From Myxococcaceae bacterium (GTDB taxonomy: Bacteria > Myxococcota_A > UBA9160): a DNA stretch of 64,000 nucleotides. Under the pieces are notes generated by a model. It searched no databases. It had not been told where the DNA came from and saw only the letters and a list, made by a program, of their open reading frames with translations. The position numbers and the translations under genes are program-made. Numbering within the stretch: the first letter of the stretch is position 1; every line of letters starts with the position of its first letter. Of the stretch, positions 18,267 through 27,454 are shown piece after piece. Location of the stretch: positions 30,823-94,822 of the forward strand of contig CAJPFO010000085.1 in the NCBI GenBank assembly GCA_905339255.1, read 5' to 3'.

Positions 18267-19535
18267 CTACTGTGAGACCTCGAAGTATCCCTCGCCGACC
18301 TTTTCATTCGCTGAGTAAATGCCGACTACGTATCGACCCGGGTCGATCTTGCCGCGCTCACGAGCGCCATATCCTTGCAGCACAACTCCGTATTGATCGT
18401 CGCTCTTGACCTCCAGCGTCGCGGTGGGAAGCCACGTCACCAGTGACCGGTCCTCACCCCTTCTAACGTCCGCAGTCAGCACTGCCGATCCCGGCAAGAA
18501 CCCATCGTCCGGAGAGATGAAGACACAGATCCAGACGAAAGACGTATCCGTCCGTGAGAATTGTCCTCTCGGCTTGGCGGTGTTGCATCGTCCTAGAAAA
18601 TCGGCCAAACGCTGAGGATCGATCTCGTCGTCAACGAAGAAGACAACGTTCGCAACGTGTCCATGGATGGACCTGATCGCCTGAAGGCGGTCGAGGTCGT
18701 CACCTTCATTCGATGGCGGATCGGCGGTGGCCGGCCGAGCTGCTATGCGGGGCGAGGACGTCCCAGGCGAACCGGTCCGGCCCTTGGCCAATTCGACGGC
18801 TCGGGCTCGAATGGCGTCCGCCACGCCCTGCGAAACCCTCGCAACGAAATTGGGTTGGAACCAAGTGGCCTCTGCTGTGGTGTAAATGCTGGTCCACTCC
18901 GACTGGTCCTCGGCGAATTGCTGCGAGAAGACGACCTCACCCGTCGCCGCATCCATGACCTTCACATGAAGGACCTCGTGCACCGTCGCTTCGTTGATCG
19001 GCGCACCGAACGTCCCTGCGAACGGAATCCATTCGCGGCCTCGAGTTCCCACGTACGAGGTGTGATCATATCTGCCAGAGACGATGAAATCTGCGGAAGG
19101 GCCAGCCGACGAGCGCTTCACTGTTCGAAAGGCGCGCCCGCCGGCCAATGCTCCGAACAGAGCGTTTCCGATCATGATGGGCATATCTTGGCGAAATTGC
19201 CTCATGTCCTGCGCGCCAAAGTTGGTCTTGATCTCGCCGAGGGTGAAAGAGTCGACCTGGACGACCACCTCAACAGGTGCCTCGAGATTCGTTTGAACGG
19301 CAATATGCTGCGGATCTACCGGCCTCGGGAGGGTCATGTTTGCGCGGCAGCCCGTGATGAGGAACAGCGCAATTGCGATGGCTGAGAGCCGTGTTGAATC
19401 GATGATCGGTTGGACGCACTTTCTGGCAGCGAGCGGTGCGCTCGACTCTCCTGGAAGAGAAACAAGTGTCCGGAGGTGAGAGGGTTGCCGAGCGGAATCG
19501 ATGCGGTGGGCCTCAGCGGACGAAATCGCGATCAT
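18267..19535 (-). CDS. lipoprotein of unknown function
   Basis: A 422-residue protein I do not recognise. A hydrophobic segment ends in the lipobox LFLITGC near residue 62, giving an exceptionally long N-region; the ATG at 19535 is nevertheless supported by GGAG seven bases upstream, and no other start lies between. After the Cys, residues about 75-230 resemble a curli-assembly/LPS-type periplasmic domain (regular beta strands, DFIVSGRYDHTSY, VMDAATGEVVFSQQF). A linker leads to a second beta-rich domain. GC content and codon choice are visibly lower than in neighbouring genes, suggesting recent acquisition. It lies next to no functionally related gene. Confidence 0.75.
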   Translation of the reverse strand: MIAISSAEAHRIDSARQPSHLRTLVSLPGESSAPLAARKCVQPIIDSTRLSAIAIALFLITGCRANMTLPRPVDPQHIAVQTNLEAPVEVVVQVDSFTLGEIKTNFGAQDMRQFRQDMPIMIGNALFGALAGGRAFRTVKRSSAGPSADFIVSGRYDHTSYVGTRGREWIPFAGTFGAPINEATVHEVLHVKVMDAATGEVVFSQQFAEDQSEWTSIYTTAEATWFQPNFVARVSQGVADAIRARAVELAKGRTGSPGTSSPRIAARPATADPPSNEGDDLDRLQAIRSIHGHVANVVFFVDDEIDPQRLADFLGRCNTAKPRGQFSRTDTSFVWICVFISPDDGFLPGSAVLTADVRRGEDRSLVTWLPTATLEVKSDDQYGVVLQGYGARERGKIDPGRYVVGIYSANEKVGEGYFEVSQ

Positions 19536-19604
19536 TGGAATCTCCTGCGCGAGTCTCGACTCCGATACCGCCCGGGTGCTGAGGGCCCCCCGCGCGCCCG
19601 CAGT

Positions 19605-20804
19605 CTAGTCGAAGCGCGGAGCACGTAGGCGACGAAGGGCGATCGCGAGGAGCCCGAGCCCGGTGAGGAGGCACGACCCCGGCTCGGGAACCGCGAGCAG
19701 TGCTTCGCGCACGGCGAAGTAGGCGGGCTTCGGCGCGAGGTTCTCGTCGAAGAGCAGCGGGCGGTTCGGCGCGAGCCCGGGCCAGATCAGCGCTCGATCG
19801 AGCCAGGTGTCGCCGTCCTCGAAACCCCAGAGCGTGATGCCGGTTCAGCGCGAGACCGCGAGGCAGGCGCGGACGATCTCCGCGTACGCGTCACCTTGCG
19901 CAGTAGGAGGGTAGGGTTCGGCCGAGAGCGGCGCGATCGGGAGATCGACCTCCGTGAGCTCGACGTCGAGGCCGAGATCCGCGACGCGCTGCAAGCGTGT
20001 GCGCAGATCGTCGAAGGCCGGCCTCGTCAAGAAGTGACCCTGGAAGCCGATCCCGTCGAGCGGCGCTCCTGCCGCGAGGAGGCTCGTGGCGAGGGCGAGC
20101 GTCGCGTCGAACTTCGCGTCGTCGCGTTCGAGCAGGACCTCGTTCACGAAGAGCCGCGCTGCGGGATCTGCCGTGCGCGCAGCGCGCAGCGCGTGGTCGA
20201 TGTACGAGCTTCCGAGCGCCTGGTGGAACGGGCTTTCTGCATCGAGCGCACCGCCGACGGTCGCGAACGGTTCGTTCACCACGTCCCAGCTCTCGATCCG
20301 CCCGGCCCAGCGGCCGACCACCGTCGCCACGTGCGAATCGATCCGCTCGCGGGCCCGCTCAGCGGGATCCGGTGCGGACGCCAGATCGTCGCTCCACCAG
20401 GGAGGAGGTCCGTTCGCGCGGCCCCAGACGAGCGTGTGCCCGCGGATGCGCTGGCCATTCGCTTCGGCGAACTCCACGAGGGCGTCCGCGTCATCGAAAT
20501 CGTAGCACCCGGGCGACGGCGAGAGCTCACGCCACTTCATCGCATTCTCGGCCGTCACCGAGCTCGCCTCCCGCGCGGCGAGCGCGGCGCCCGGCCGAGC
20601 GCCCGAGATCACGGAGCGATCGAGGGCGAAGCCGAGGTGGATCCCTGCCGCGGCCGCAGCCTCACGAAGGGTGCAGGCGCCCGGGCCATCCACGCAGGCC
20701 GGAAGGGCCGCCGCACCCGGCGGGGCGTTCGCCACGCCCGAGAGGGTTACGATCGCGAGGATCCAGAGGGGCGGGCGTGTCGCGGGGGGGCCGATCCAGC
20801 TCAC
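19605..20804 (-). CDS. GH10 endo-beta-1,4-xylanase with PEP-CTERM; in-frame TGA at conserved Cys
   Basis: A secreted family-10 glycoside hydrolase. Recognisable are TAENAMKWRELSP, GHTLVWGRANGPPPWW, the acid/base Glu in WDVVNEPF and the nucleophile Glu in ELTEVDLP. At 19845-19847 the frame hits TGA, yet the next codons continue the fold without gap (TGITLWGFEDGDTW, LLFDENLAPKPAYFAV) and end in VPEPGSCLLTGLGLL with a basic tail. In GH10 enzymes the interrupted position is the Cys of CLAVSRC. So the gene is either a fresh nonsense mutant, a sequencing error, or a selenocysteine insertion. Without readthrough the product loses the last barrel strand and its anchor. The GTG start at 20804 lacks a clear ribosome site. 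Confidence 0.85.
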
Positions 20805-20923
20805 TCGTGGAAGTGGCTCGCGAAGGCCCTGCGTGTCACGAGGCGGCGCCTGCTCCCTCCCCCCACGCGCAGAACCCGGGTGTCTCGCGGTAGCCTCCGC
20901 GGATCGCCAAGCGGAGGTGCGCG

Positions 20924-21904
20924 ATGAAGGAGTTCCGGGGACGGATCGCGGTGGTGACGGGTGGCGGCACCGGGATGGGGCGCGAACTCGCGCGCCAGCT
21001 CTCGGCCGAGGGCTGCCACGTGGCGATCTGCGACGTGTCGGCCGAGCACATGGCGGAGACGAAGGCGCTCTGTGAGCGGCAGGCTCCACGCGGGACGCGG
21101 GTGACGACGCATCTTTGCGACGTCTCCGACGAGCGCCAGATGCTCGCGTTTCGCGACGCCGTGCAGGAGTCGCATGCCACCGACCACATCCACCTGCTCT
21201 TCAACAACGCCGGCATTGGAGGTGGCGGGAGCTTTCTGAAGACCGACCGTGAGGAGTGGGACCGCACCTTCGCGATCTGCTGGGGAGGCGTCTACTACGG
21301 GACGCGCGCTTTCTTGCCGCTCCTCGTCGCGAGCCGCGAGGCGCACATCGTGAACACCAGCAGCGTGAACGGCTTCTGGGCCGTCCTCGGTCCCAACATC
21401 GCTCACACGGCGTACAGCGCGGCGAAGTTCGCCGTGAAGGGCTTCACCGAGGCGCTCATCACCGACCTGCGGTTGAACGCGCCCCACGTGAAGGTCTCCC
21501 TCGTGATGCCGGGCCACGTCGGAACGTCGATCGTCATGAATAGCGCGGCCGTGCTCGGTCGCCCGAGCCCGAAGGAGATGACTACCGAGGATCTCGTGCC
21601 GTACCGCGATCAGATGTCGCACCAGGGAATCCCGCGCGACGCCCTGAGCGATGACCAGCTCCGCGCCGCGCTCCAGAAGATCGGCGAGGACTTCCGCGAC
21701 AAGGCGCCGCTCACGGGCGCCGCAGCCGCGACGATCATCCTGGAAGGCGTGCGATCGGACACCTGGCGGATCCTCGTCGGCGAGGACGCGAAGGCCCTCG
21801 ACCGCATGGTTCGCACCGCGCCCGAGGATGCCTACGAGCCCGATTTCATGACCCGCCTGCGCGCGAAGGGGCTCTTCGACCTTTCGCTGCAGCCCGAAGA
21901 GTGA
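20924..21904 (+). CDS. short-chain dehydrogenase/reductase
   Basis: A 326-residue classical SDR: TGGGTGMGRELARQ near the N-terminus, NNAGIGGGGSF, catalytic Ser in NTSSVNGF, and Tyr/Lys in YSAAKFAVKGF. The roughly 70-residue C-terminal extension (EDLVPYRDQMSHQ onward) is longer than the core fold needs and probably shapes substrate binding. The substrate cannot be told. A 123-bp copy of part of this extension survives as a remnant 3 kb downstream. It is divergent from the xylanase and overlaps the open frame of the next gene, whose true start lies later. Confidence 0.9.
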   Translation: MKEFRGRIAVVTGGGTGMGRELARQLSAEGCHVAICDVSAEHMAETKALCERQAPRGTRVTTHLCDVSDERQMLAFRDAVQESHATDHIHLLFNNAGIGGGGSFLKTDREEWDRTFAICWGGVYYGTRAFLPLLVASREAHIVNTSSVNGFWAVLGPNIAHTAYSAAKFAVKGFTEALITDLRLNAPHVKVSLVMPGHVGTSIVMNSAAVLGRPSPKEMTTEDLVPYRDQMSHQGIPRDALSDDQLRAALQKIGEDFRDKAPLTGAAAATIILEGVRSDTWRILVGEDAKALDRMVRTAPEDAYEPDFMTRLRAKGLFDLSLQPEE

Positions 21905-21981
21905 ACCCGGGCCGGTTTCCGCAGCTTCGATTTCGAGTTTCGCGGCAGAATCGGCGACTGGCTTCGATCGAGGAGGGGACC

Positions 21982-22737
21982 GTGCGCCAATCGAGCTCGA
22001 GGGGACTGCTCCGGATTCTCGTGATCCTGCTCGCGGCCGCTCCGGCAGAGGCGGAAAGCGTCGTGATGCCCCCTGCACCCGACGAGATCGTCCGCAGGAT
22101 GACGAACCTGCTCGCTTCGACGAAGCAGTTCTCCTTTCGTGCCGAGATCACCTTCGACACGCGCGCCCGCTGGGGGGATCTCGTCGAGCTCGGCGGTGCG
22201 CTGGAGCTGAGCGTCGCGCGGCCCGATCGCGTGTTCGTCGAGTATCAGGATGACGCGTCGGCGAGGAGGCTCTGGATCGATGGCGCGAACGTGACCTTGC
22301 TCGATCCGGTCGATGGTTTCTACGCCACGCGGCCCCAGCCGGGGGACATCGACGCGACCGTCGACGCGCTTCGCGAGCGTCTTTCGCTCAGGCTTCCACT
22401 CGGCGAGTTGATCGCCAACGACCCATCGGAGCTGCTCGAACTCACGCGGGGCAAGGGGCGCTACGTCGGTCGCCACGAGGTCGACGGCGTCCCGTGCGAT
22501 CAGATCGCGTTCGCGGCCCCGGAAGTCGACCTCCAGCTCTGGATCCAGGCCGAAGGCGAGCCCCTGCCGCGGCGGATCGTGATCGTCTTCCGCAAGGAGG
22601 CAGGGCTTCCACGCTACGAGGCGACGCTCGGCGACTGGAAGCTCGGAGCGCAGCTCGCCCCCGCCGTTTTCGAGGCGGTGCTTCCAGAGGGTGTTCGCAG
22701 GATCGAGTTTCTCGAGGTGAGGGGGAGCGTGCAATGA
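21982..22737 (+). CDS. exported DUF2092/LolA-like protein
   Basis: A 251-residue periplasmic protein. A GTG start at 21982 with AGGAGG at ideal spacing gives VRQSSSRGLLRILVILLAAAPAEAES, a clean signal peptide. The rest is a half-barrel of the LolA/DUF2092 kind: LLASTKQFSFRAEITFD, LSVARPDRVFVEYQDD, VTLLDPVDGFY and a final strand FEAVLPEGVRRIEFLEV. Relatives bind lipids or lipoproteins; the role here is unknown. Its stop overlaps the following ATG (ATGA), and such DUF2092 genes are commonly paired with the Gly/Tyr-rich protein that follows. Confidence 0.82.
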   Translation: MRQSSSRGLLRILVILLAAAPAEAESVVMPPAPDEIVRRMTNLLASTKQFSFRAEITFDTRARWGDLVELGGALELSVARPDRVFVEYQDDASARRLWIDGANVTLLDPVDGFYATRPQPGDIDATVDALRERLSLRLPLGELIANDPSELLELTRGKGRYVGRHEVDGVPCDQIAFAAPEVDLQLWIQAEGEPLPRRIVIVFRKEAGLPRYEATLGDWKLGAQLAPAVFEAVLPEGVRRIEFLEVRGSVQ

Positions 22738-23786
22738 AGAGCCCGCGACGATTGCATCGGCTCGCCGTCGCATCGATTGCCGTCCTCATCGTGGCGCTCC
22801 TGCCGGTGATGGACGCGTTTGCACGAGGGGGAGGGCGCGGTGGTGGCGGTCGCGGCGGTGGTGGCGCTCGCGGTGGCGGAGGCGGTGCGGCGCGGATGGG
22901 CGGTGTTCCGAGGGGAGGCGGTGGCTTCGATCGAGGCAGCCTCCAGGGTTCTCGCGCGCAACGTCCCTCCGGTGGCGTCGATCGAGGGAGCTTGAACCCG
23001 AGCGGCATGGACCGGAGCCGCACGCCGTCGGGAGGCTCGGATCGCGCGCGAGCCGGGTCGCTGGACCGGACCCGCGGCGAGACCGCTCGCGAGCGGGCGC
23101 CGGGCGCCGAAGGCGATCGTCGCGACAACGCGGAGCAGCGCGCCGAGGAGCGCCGGGACGGTCTCACGGAGCGCCAGCAGTCGGCCGCCGATCGCCAGCA
23201 GAACCGCGACCAGACGCGCACGGAGGCGCGGGAAGACTGGCAGGAGTACGGCAGGGAGATCCAGGAGAACCGCGAGGATTTCTGGGAAGACAACTATGGG
23301 TGGGGATGGGGTCCCTACTCGAGCACGTCGTCGTTCTGGGCCGGCATGATCATTGGCGCAGCGATCGCCTCGCTGCCACCGAACACGACGACGGTGGTCG
23401 TGGGCGGCGTGCCCTATTACTACTACAACGGCGTCTACTACCAGGAGCAGGGCACGGGTTACGCCGTCGTCGAAGCGCCTCCCGGCGCCGTCGTCGAGGT
23501 GCTGCCCGATGCGTCCGCGCCCGTCCATGTCGAGAATGCGGCTCCGCTCGAGTACGCCAACGGCGCCTTCTACCAGAAGCAGGCGGCGGCCGCCGACGCG
23601 ACCGCTACGCGATACGAGGTCGTGAAGCCGCCGGCCGGCGTCGTCGTGACGGAGCTTCCGGGAGATGCGGTCGAGAAGACCGTCGGCGATACGACCTACT
23701 ACACGCATACGGGAACCTGGTACCGCCCCTTCTACAGCGGGAGTTCGGTCGTCTACATGGTGGTCGGGGCGCCCGCGCCGGGCTGA
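22734..23786 (+). CDS. exported Gly/Arg-rich protein with YYYYNGVYYQ repeats (DUF6515-like)
   Basis: A 350-residue secreted protein. After a signal peptide (VLIVALLPVMDAFA) comes a Gly/Arg low-complexity stretch (residues about 28-65), a charged Arg/Glu/Asp/Gln region predicted to be helical, a short hydrophobic segment (FWAGMIIGAAIASLPP), and three repeats of a roughly 50-residue module: PYYYYNGVYYQ, ANGAFYQKQAAA and TYYTHTGTWYRP, each followed by a Pro-Pro-(A/P)-G-(A/V)-V-V turn. The repeats resemble DUF6515 envelope proteins. It is translationally coupled to the DUF2092-like gene, so the pair probably acts together at the envelope. Confidence 0.8.
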   Translation: MKSPRRLHRLAVASIAVLIVALLPVMDAFARGGGRGGGGRGGGGARGGGGGAARMGGVPRGGGGFDRGSLQGSRAQRPSGGVDRGSLNPSGMDRSRTPSGGSDRARAGSLDRTRGETARERAPGAEGDRRDNAEQRAEERRDGLTERQQSAADRQQNRDQTRTEAREDWQEYGREIQENREDFWEDNYGWGWGPYSSTSSFWAGMIIGAAIASLPPNTTTVVVGGVPYYYYNGVYYQEQGTGYAVVEAPPGAVVEVLPDASAPVHVENAAPLEYANGAFYQKQAAAADATATRYEVVKPPAGVVVTELPGDAVEKTVGDTTYYTHTGTWYRPFYSGSSVVYMVVGAPAPG

Positions 23787-23934
23787 GGTCTTCCCTTCGA
23801 CGAGCGTCCTTCGCGAGGATCTCGGTCCTTCGACGCCGGGGATGCCGCGTTCAGGGCCGCCGCCCGGAGCCTCTTGGGTGGAGCGGTCGCAGGCGCGGAC
23901 TTGCGGGGAGCCTCGCGCGCGCCACGATCGCTGC

Positions 23935-24723
23935 GTGACGACGCCCCCGACGCGAGTCCCTTCCGACGACAGGTCGCGGCGGCCCCGTGGCGAGCTCTCG
24001 CTCGACTGGCGCATCACACTCGGCCTCGCGCTCACGGCGGCGTGGCTCGGCGGCGGCGCCTTCTACATCGGCGCGGGGATGGGCTGGTCGGCTTTCTTCG
24101 AGCAGCCGCTCGGGAACATGGGCGAGTTTCTCGACGGCGCCTTCGCGCCGCTCGCATTCCTGTGGCTCGTCCTCGGTCTCTTCATGCAGCAGCGCGAGCT
24201 TTCGGAGAACAACCGGACGATCCAGCGCCAGCACGAGATCATGCTCCGGACCGCCGAGCAGGCCGAGATCCAGACTCGGGCCATCGCCGCCAACGAGCTC
24301 CATGCCCGGCAGGACACGTTCATGGATCTCGCGAAGCTCGTCGCGAACCAGCTCGAGGTGATCGCGGGGATGCTCTACCTCTCGAGCCAGGGCACCCCGG
24401 GCGACGGCGTGGTCTCCGATGCCGAGATGGATGGGCTCTGGGGCCGCCTCAGCTCCGGCGAAGCCTCGATCTTCAGCCGGCGAATGATCTCGTTGCGCTT
24501 CGGCTCGGGCTCTCCCGCGGAGAAGTGGGCGCTCTTCTACGGAACTCCCATCCGCGAGCGCCACTGCGGGAGCTTCATCGAGAGCTTCGAGCGGCTCCTC
24601 CGAGCGGCGCAGGGCTGCGACCCCGATGGGATGATCGTCGATGCGCTCGCTGGAAGCGCGCAGGGCCGCCTGTACCGGATCATGTGCGAGCTCCGCGACG
24701 GCCCGCCGACCGGCACGGCATGA
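23935..24723 (+). CDS. membrane-anchored protein of unknown function
   Basis: A 262-residue protein, not recognised. Two transmembrane segments lie at about residues 26-46 (ITLGLALTAAWLGGGAFYIG) and 66-86 (FAPLAFLWLVLGLFMQQ), followed by a predicted coiled coil (QQRELSENNRTIQRQHEIML) and a helical cytoplasmic domain. This layout recalls small bacterial signalling or phage-defence accessory proteins, but no catalytic motif is visible. The GTG start is chosen because it gives a compact N-terminus; no strong ribosome site is present. Confidence 0.6.
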   Translation: MTTPPTRVPSDDRSRRPRGELSLDWRITLGLALTAAWLGGGAFYIGAGMGWSAFFEQPLGNMGEFLDGAFAPLAFLWLVLGLFMQQRELSENNRTIQRQHEIMLRTAEQAEIQTRAIAANELHARQDTFMDLAKLVANQLEVIAGMLYLSSQGTPGDGVVSDAEMDGLWGRLSSGEASIFSRRMISLRFGSGSPAEKWALFYGTPIRERHCGSFIESFERLLRAAQGCDPDGMIVDALAGSAQGRLYRIMCELRDGPPTGTA

Positions 24724-24726
24724 GCC

Positions 24727-24849
24727 GGAACGTCGATCGTCATGAATGGCGCGGCCGTGCTCGGTCGCCCGCGCCCGGAGGAGATGAGCACCCGGGATTT
24801 CGCGCCGTTCCGCCATCAGATCTCGCACGACGGAATCCCGCGCGACGCC
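24727..24849 (+). pseudogene. remnant of an SDR gene paralogous to 20924-21904
   Basis: These 123 bp align without gaps to 21521-21643 of the upstream SDR gene, with about 14 mismatches by eye. The translation (GTSIVMNGAAVLGRPRPEEM and onward to SHDGIPRDAR) keeps the frame and then runs into a stop. Nothing before or after matches the SDR, so this is a fragment left after deletion of a second SDR copy, or a local partial duplication that has since diverged. Confidence 0.8.
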
Positions 24850-25120
24850 CGCCCGCTCTGACGAGATCCCTCTTCCGTGCCGAAATCGGCATCGTCACGC
24901 GAGTCCCTCCTCGATGCGGTCGATCGGCGCCCCCTTGCGCGCCACGCCTGGCCACGGCCCGGTGTTAGAATCGAATCGAGATCGGCATCGGATCGCCTCG
25001 ATTGCGATGCGCGCCCCCGCCGCGCGCGTCGAAGACGCAGTGGGTTGCGATGCTCGGCGGAGTCATCGCGATCCGTGCCATGAGCTCGAATCGACCCCTG
25101 CGGCGGGTGGAGGATCGGAC

Positions 25121-26668
25121 ATGCATTTCGCGGCCAAGGTGGCATTCGGGGTGGCCGCAGCAGCGTTGCTGCCGCTCACGGTGGCGTTTCCGGCGTCGGC
25201 GCAGCAGAAGAAGCCGAACATCTTGATCATCTGGGGGGACGATATCGGGCAGTTCAACGTCAGCGCCTACAACATGGGCATGATGGGCTACAAGACGCCG
25301 AACATCGACAGCATTGCGCGTCAGGGTGCAGTCTTCACCGACTGGTACGGCCAGCAGAGCTGCACCGCGGGGCGTGCTGCCTTCATCACCGGGCAGTCGC
25401 CGATCCGCACCGGTCTCACGAAAGTCGGCCTGCCGGGCGCACCCGAAGGAATGAAGAAAGAAGATCCGACGATCGCCACGCTGCTGAAGGCACAGGGATA
25501 TGTCACTGGCCAGTTCGGCAAGAACCACCTCGGCGACCGTGACGACATGTTGCCGACTGCGCACGGCTTCGATGAGTTCTTCGGAAATCTGTACCACCTG
25601 AACGCCGAAGAGGAGCCGGAGAACGCGGACTACCCGAAGAGCCCCGAGTTCAAGAAGAAGTTCGGCCCGCGCGGCGTGATCCACAGCTTTGCCGACGGAC
25701 GCGTCACCGACACCGGACCGTTGACGCGCAAGCGGATGGAAACCATCGATGACGAGGTGATGGCAAAGTCTCTCGACTTCATCGAGCGCGCGAAGAAGTC
25801 GGAAAAGCCATTCTTCGTTTGGTGGAACTCCACGAGGATGCACGTCTTCACGCACCTCAAGGCCGCTTCCGAGGGAAAGACGGGACTCGGAATCTACGCA
25901 GACGGCATGGCCGAGCACGACGGCCACGTCGGCCGGTTGCTGGCGAAGCTCGAGGAACTCGGTCTCGACCAGAACACCATCGTCATGTACTCGACCGACA
26001 ACGGCGCCGAGACCTTCACTTGGCCCGACGGCGGAACCACCATGTTCCGTGGTGAGAAGAACACCAATTGGGAAGGCGGCTACCGCGTGCCCACGATGAT
26101 CCGGTGGCCGGGAGTCATCGAGCCGGGCATGGTCGTGAACGACATCGCGGCGCACGAGGACATGCTGCTCACCCTGGTGAATGCGGCAGGAGGCAAGAAC
26201 GTCGCGGAGAACCTGAAGAAGGGCACCCAGATCGGTGGCCGCAGCTACAAGGTCCACCTCGATGGTCACGACCTCGGGCCGGCGCTCCGCGGTGAGGCCC
26301 CGTGGCCGAGACGGGAGTTCATCTACTGGACAGACGACGGCCAAGTTGCCGCGCTGCGGTACGACAACTGGAAGATCACATTCCTCGAGCAGAAGGGCGA
26401 AGGCCTGAGGGTCTGGCAGGAGCCGTTCACGCCGCTTCGGGCGCCGTTGATCACCAATCTGCGCATGGACCCGTTCGAGCGAGCCGAGGCCGAGCACGCC
26501 ATGGGCTACCAGCGCTGGTACATGGAGCGCATGTTCACGATCGCTCCAGCCGGCGCTTACGTCGGTCGGTGGCTGCAGAGTTTCAGGGAGTTTCCACCGC
26601 GGCAGAAGCCGGGCAGCTTCAACCTCGAGCGCGTGATGGAGACGGTCTCGAAGTCGGCGCAGAACTGA
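25121..26668 (+). CDS. exported arylsulfatase
   Basis: A 515-residue sulfatase with a Sec signal peptide (LLPLTVAFPASAQQ). The metal-site strand is PNILIIWGDDIG; the modification motif is SCTAGRAAFITGQSP, in which Cys would become formylglycine; the second signature is FGKNHLGDRDDMLPTAHGFDEFFG. Metal-binding Asp-Asn lies in STDNGAET. It hydrolyses sulfate esters, in the periplasm given the signal. The ATG has GGAGG seven bases upstream. No formylglycine-generating enzyme is visible nearby; the SUMF-domain proteins at 46475 and 49289 lack the needed cysteines. Codon use is somewhat less GC-biased than in the first part of the window. Confidence 0.93.
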   Translation: MHFAAKVAFGVAAAALLPLTVAFPASAQQKKPNILIIWGDDIGQFNVSAYNMGMMGYKTPNIDSIARQGAVFTDWYGQQSCTAGRAAFITGQSPIRTGLTKVGLPGAPEGMKKEDPTIATLLKAQGYVTGQFGKNHLGDRDDMLPTAHGFDEFFGNLYHLNAEEEPENADYPKSPEFKKKFGPRGVIHSFADGRVTDTGPLTRKRMETIDDEVMAKSLDFIERAKKSEKPFFVWWNSTRMHVFTHLKAASEGKTGLGIYADGMAEHDGHVGRLLAKLEELGLDQNTIVMYSTDNGAETFTWPDGGTTMFRGEKNTNWEGGYRVPTMIRWPGVIEPGMVVNDIAAHEDMLLTLVNAAGGKNVAENLKKGTQIGGRSYKVHLDGHDLGPALRGEAPWPRREFIYWTDDGQVAALRYDNWKITFLEQKGEGLRVWQEPFTPLRAPLITNLRMDPFERAEAEHAMGYQRWYMERMFTIAPAGAYVGRWLQSFREFPPRQKPGSFNLERVMETVSKSAQN

Positions 26669-26765
26669 TCGAAGCGCCGCAGCAATCGAGAAGCGGCCGC
26701 CGCGCGCTCTGGCCCGCAGGCGCGGTTCGGACGGAGGCCCCGGAGTAGGACCTGTCGGGTAAAAA

Positions 26766-26781
26766 TAGTCATCCTTGACTA
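26766..26781. promoter_or_regulatory. 16-bp palindrome, candidate TetR operator
   Basis: TAGTCA-TCCT-TGACTA is a perfect inverted repeat with 6-bp arms, 29 bp before the TetR start. It overlaps a TTGACT hexamer (26775-26780) that could be the -35 box, 17 bp before TATTCG. Overlap of a palindrome with the -35 region upstream of a TetR gene is the usual autoregulatory layout. Confidence 0.5.
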
Positions 26782-26809
26782 GTTTTCCCGGTTGGGGTAT
26801 TCGGAGCTC

Positions 26810-27454
26810 ATGAATGCGTCGCCTGCCGTCGCCGCCATGCCCCGACGCGTCCAGGCCCGGGGCGAGGCCACGCGTCTTCGCATCCTCGAAGCAACGCTCG
26901 CCTGCATCGCCGAGGAGGGTTACGAGCACACCAGCACCGTCCGCGTCTGCGAACGCTCGGGCGCTTCGCGCGGTTCGCTGCTGCACCAGTTCTCGACCCG
27001 CGCCGAGCTGATGGCAGCCGCGGTCGCATACCTCTTCGAGCGGCTGACCGCGGATTACGTCGAGGCCTTCGCCGCGCTCCGCGCCGACGCGCTCCAGAGC
27101 GCTGCCCGGCGCATCGAAGTCGCGGGCGAGCTGCTGCTCGCAGGCTACGCAGATCCGCGCCTCGCTGCGGTGCTCGACATCTATGCGGCGGCTCGAACCG
27201 ATGCGGACCTCATGGCCGCCCTGAAGCCGGTCGCCGCCCGGCACCGCGAGGTCGTCTGGGGGCTGGCGCACGAGCTCTTCCCGGCAATCGCGACTTCGAA
27301 GCGCACCGCGCGGCGCCTCGCGGTCGCACTCGATGCGCTGCAGGGTCTCGCGTTCCGAAGCGTCGTGAACCCGGAGGGCGCCCGTGACACGATCGAAGGG
27401 GCGCACGAGCTTCTCGTCGAAGTCTTCACCCGCGCTGCGACGGAATCCGCATGA
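26810..27454 (+). CDS. TetR-family regulator
   Basis: A 214-residue repressor. The N-terminal DNA-binding domain has ATRLRILEATLACIAEEGYEHTS and the helix-turn-helix VRVCERSGASRGSLLHQF; the C-terminal helices form the ligand and dimer domain. The ATG at 26810 has GGAG upstream; a TTG 18 bp earlier is less likely. It lies immediately before the radical SAM/Coq4/ADC/acyl-CoA dehydrogenase run in the same direction and downstream of the sulfatase, so it is the obvious candidate to control one or both. A palindrome upstream suggests autoregulation. Confidence 0.9.
   Translation: MNASPAVAAMPRRVQARGEATRLRILEATLACIAEEGYEHTSTVRVCERSGASRGSLLHQFSTRAELMAAAVAYLFERLTADYVEAFAALRADALQSAARRIEVAGELLLAGYADPRLAAVLDIYAAARTDADLMAALKPVAARHREVVWGLAHELFPAIATSKRTARRLAVALDALQGLAFRSVVNPEGARDTIEGAHELLVEVFTRAATESA

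Noticed and set aside
24727..24860. A short real gene starting at the ATG inside the SDR fragment
   Set aside because: It is a gapless diverged copy of an internal SDR segment with no start region or fold of its own.
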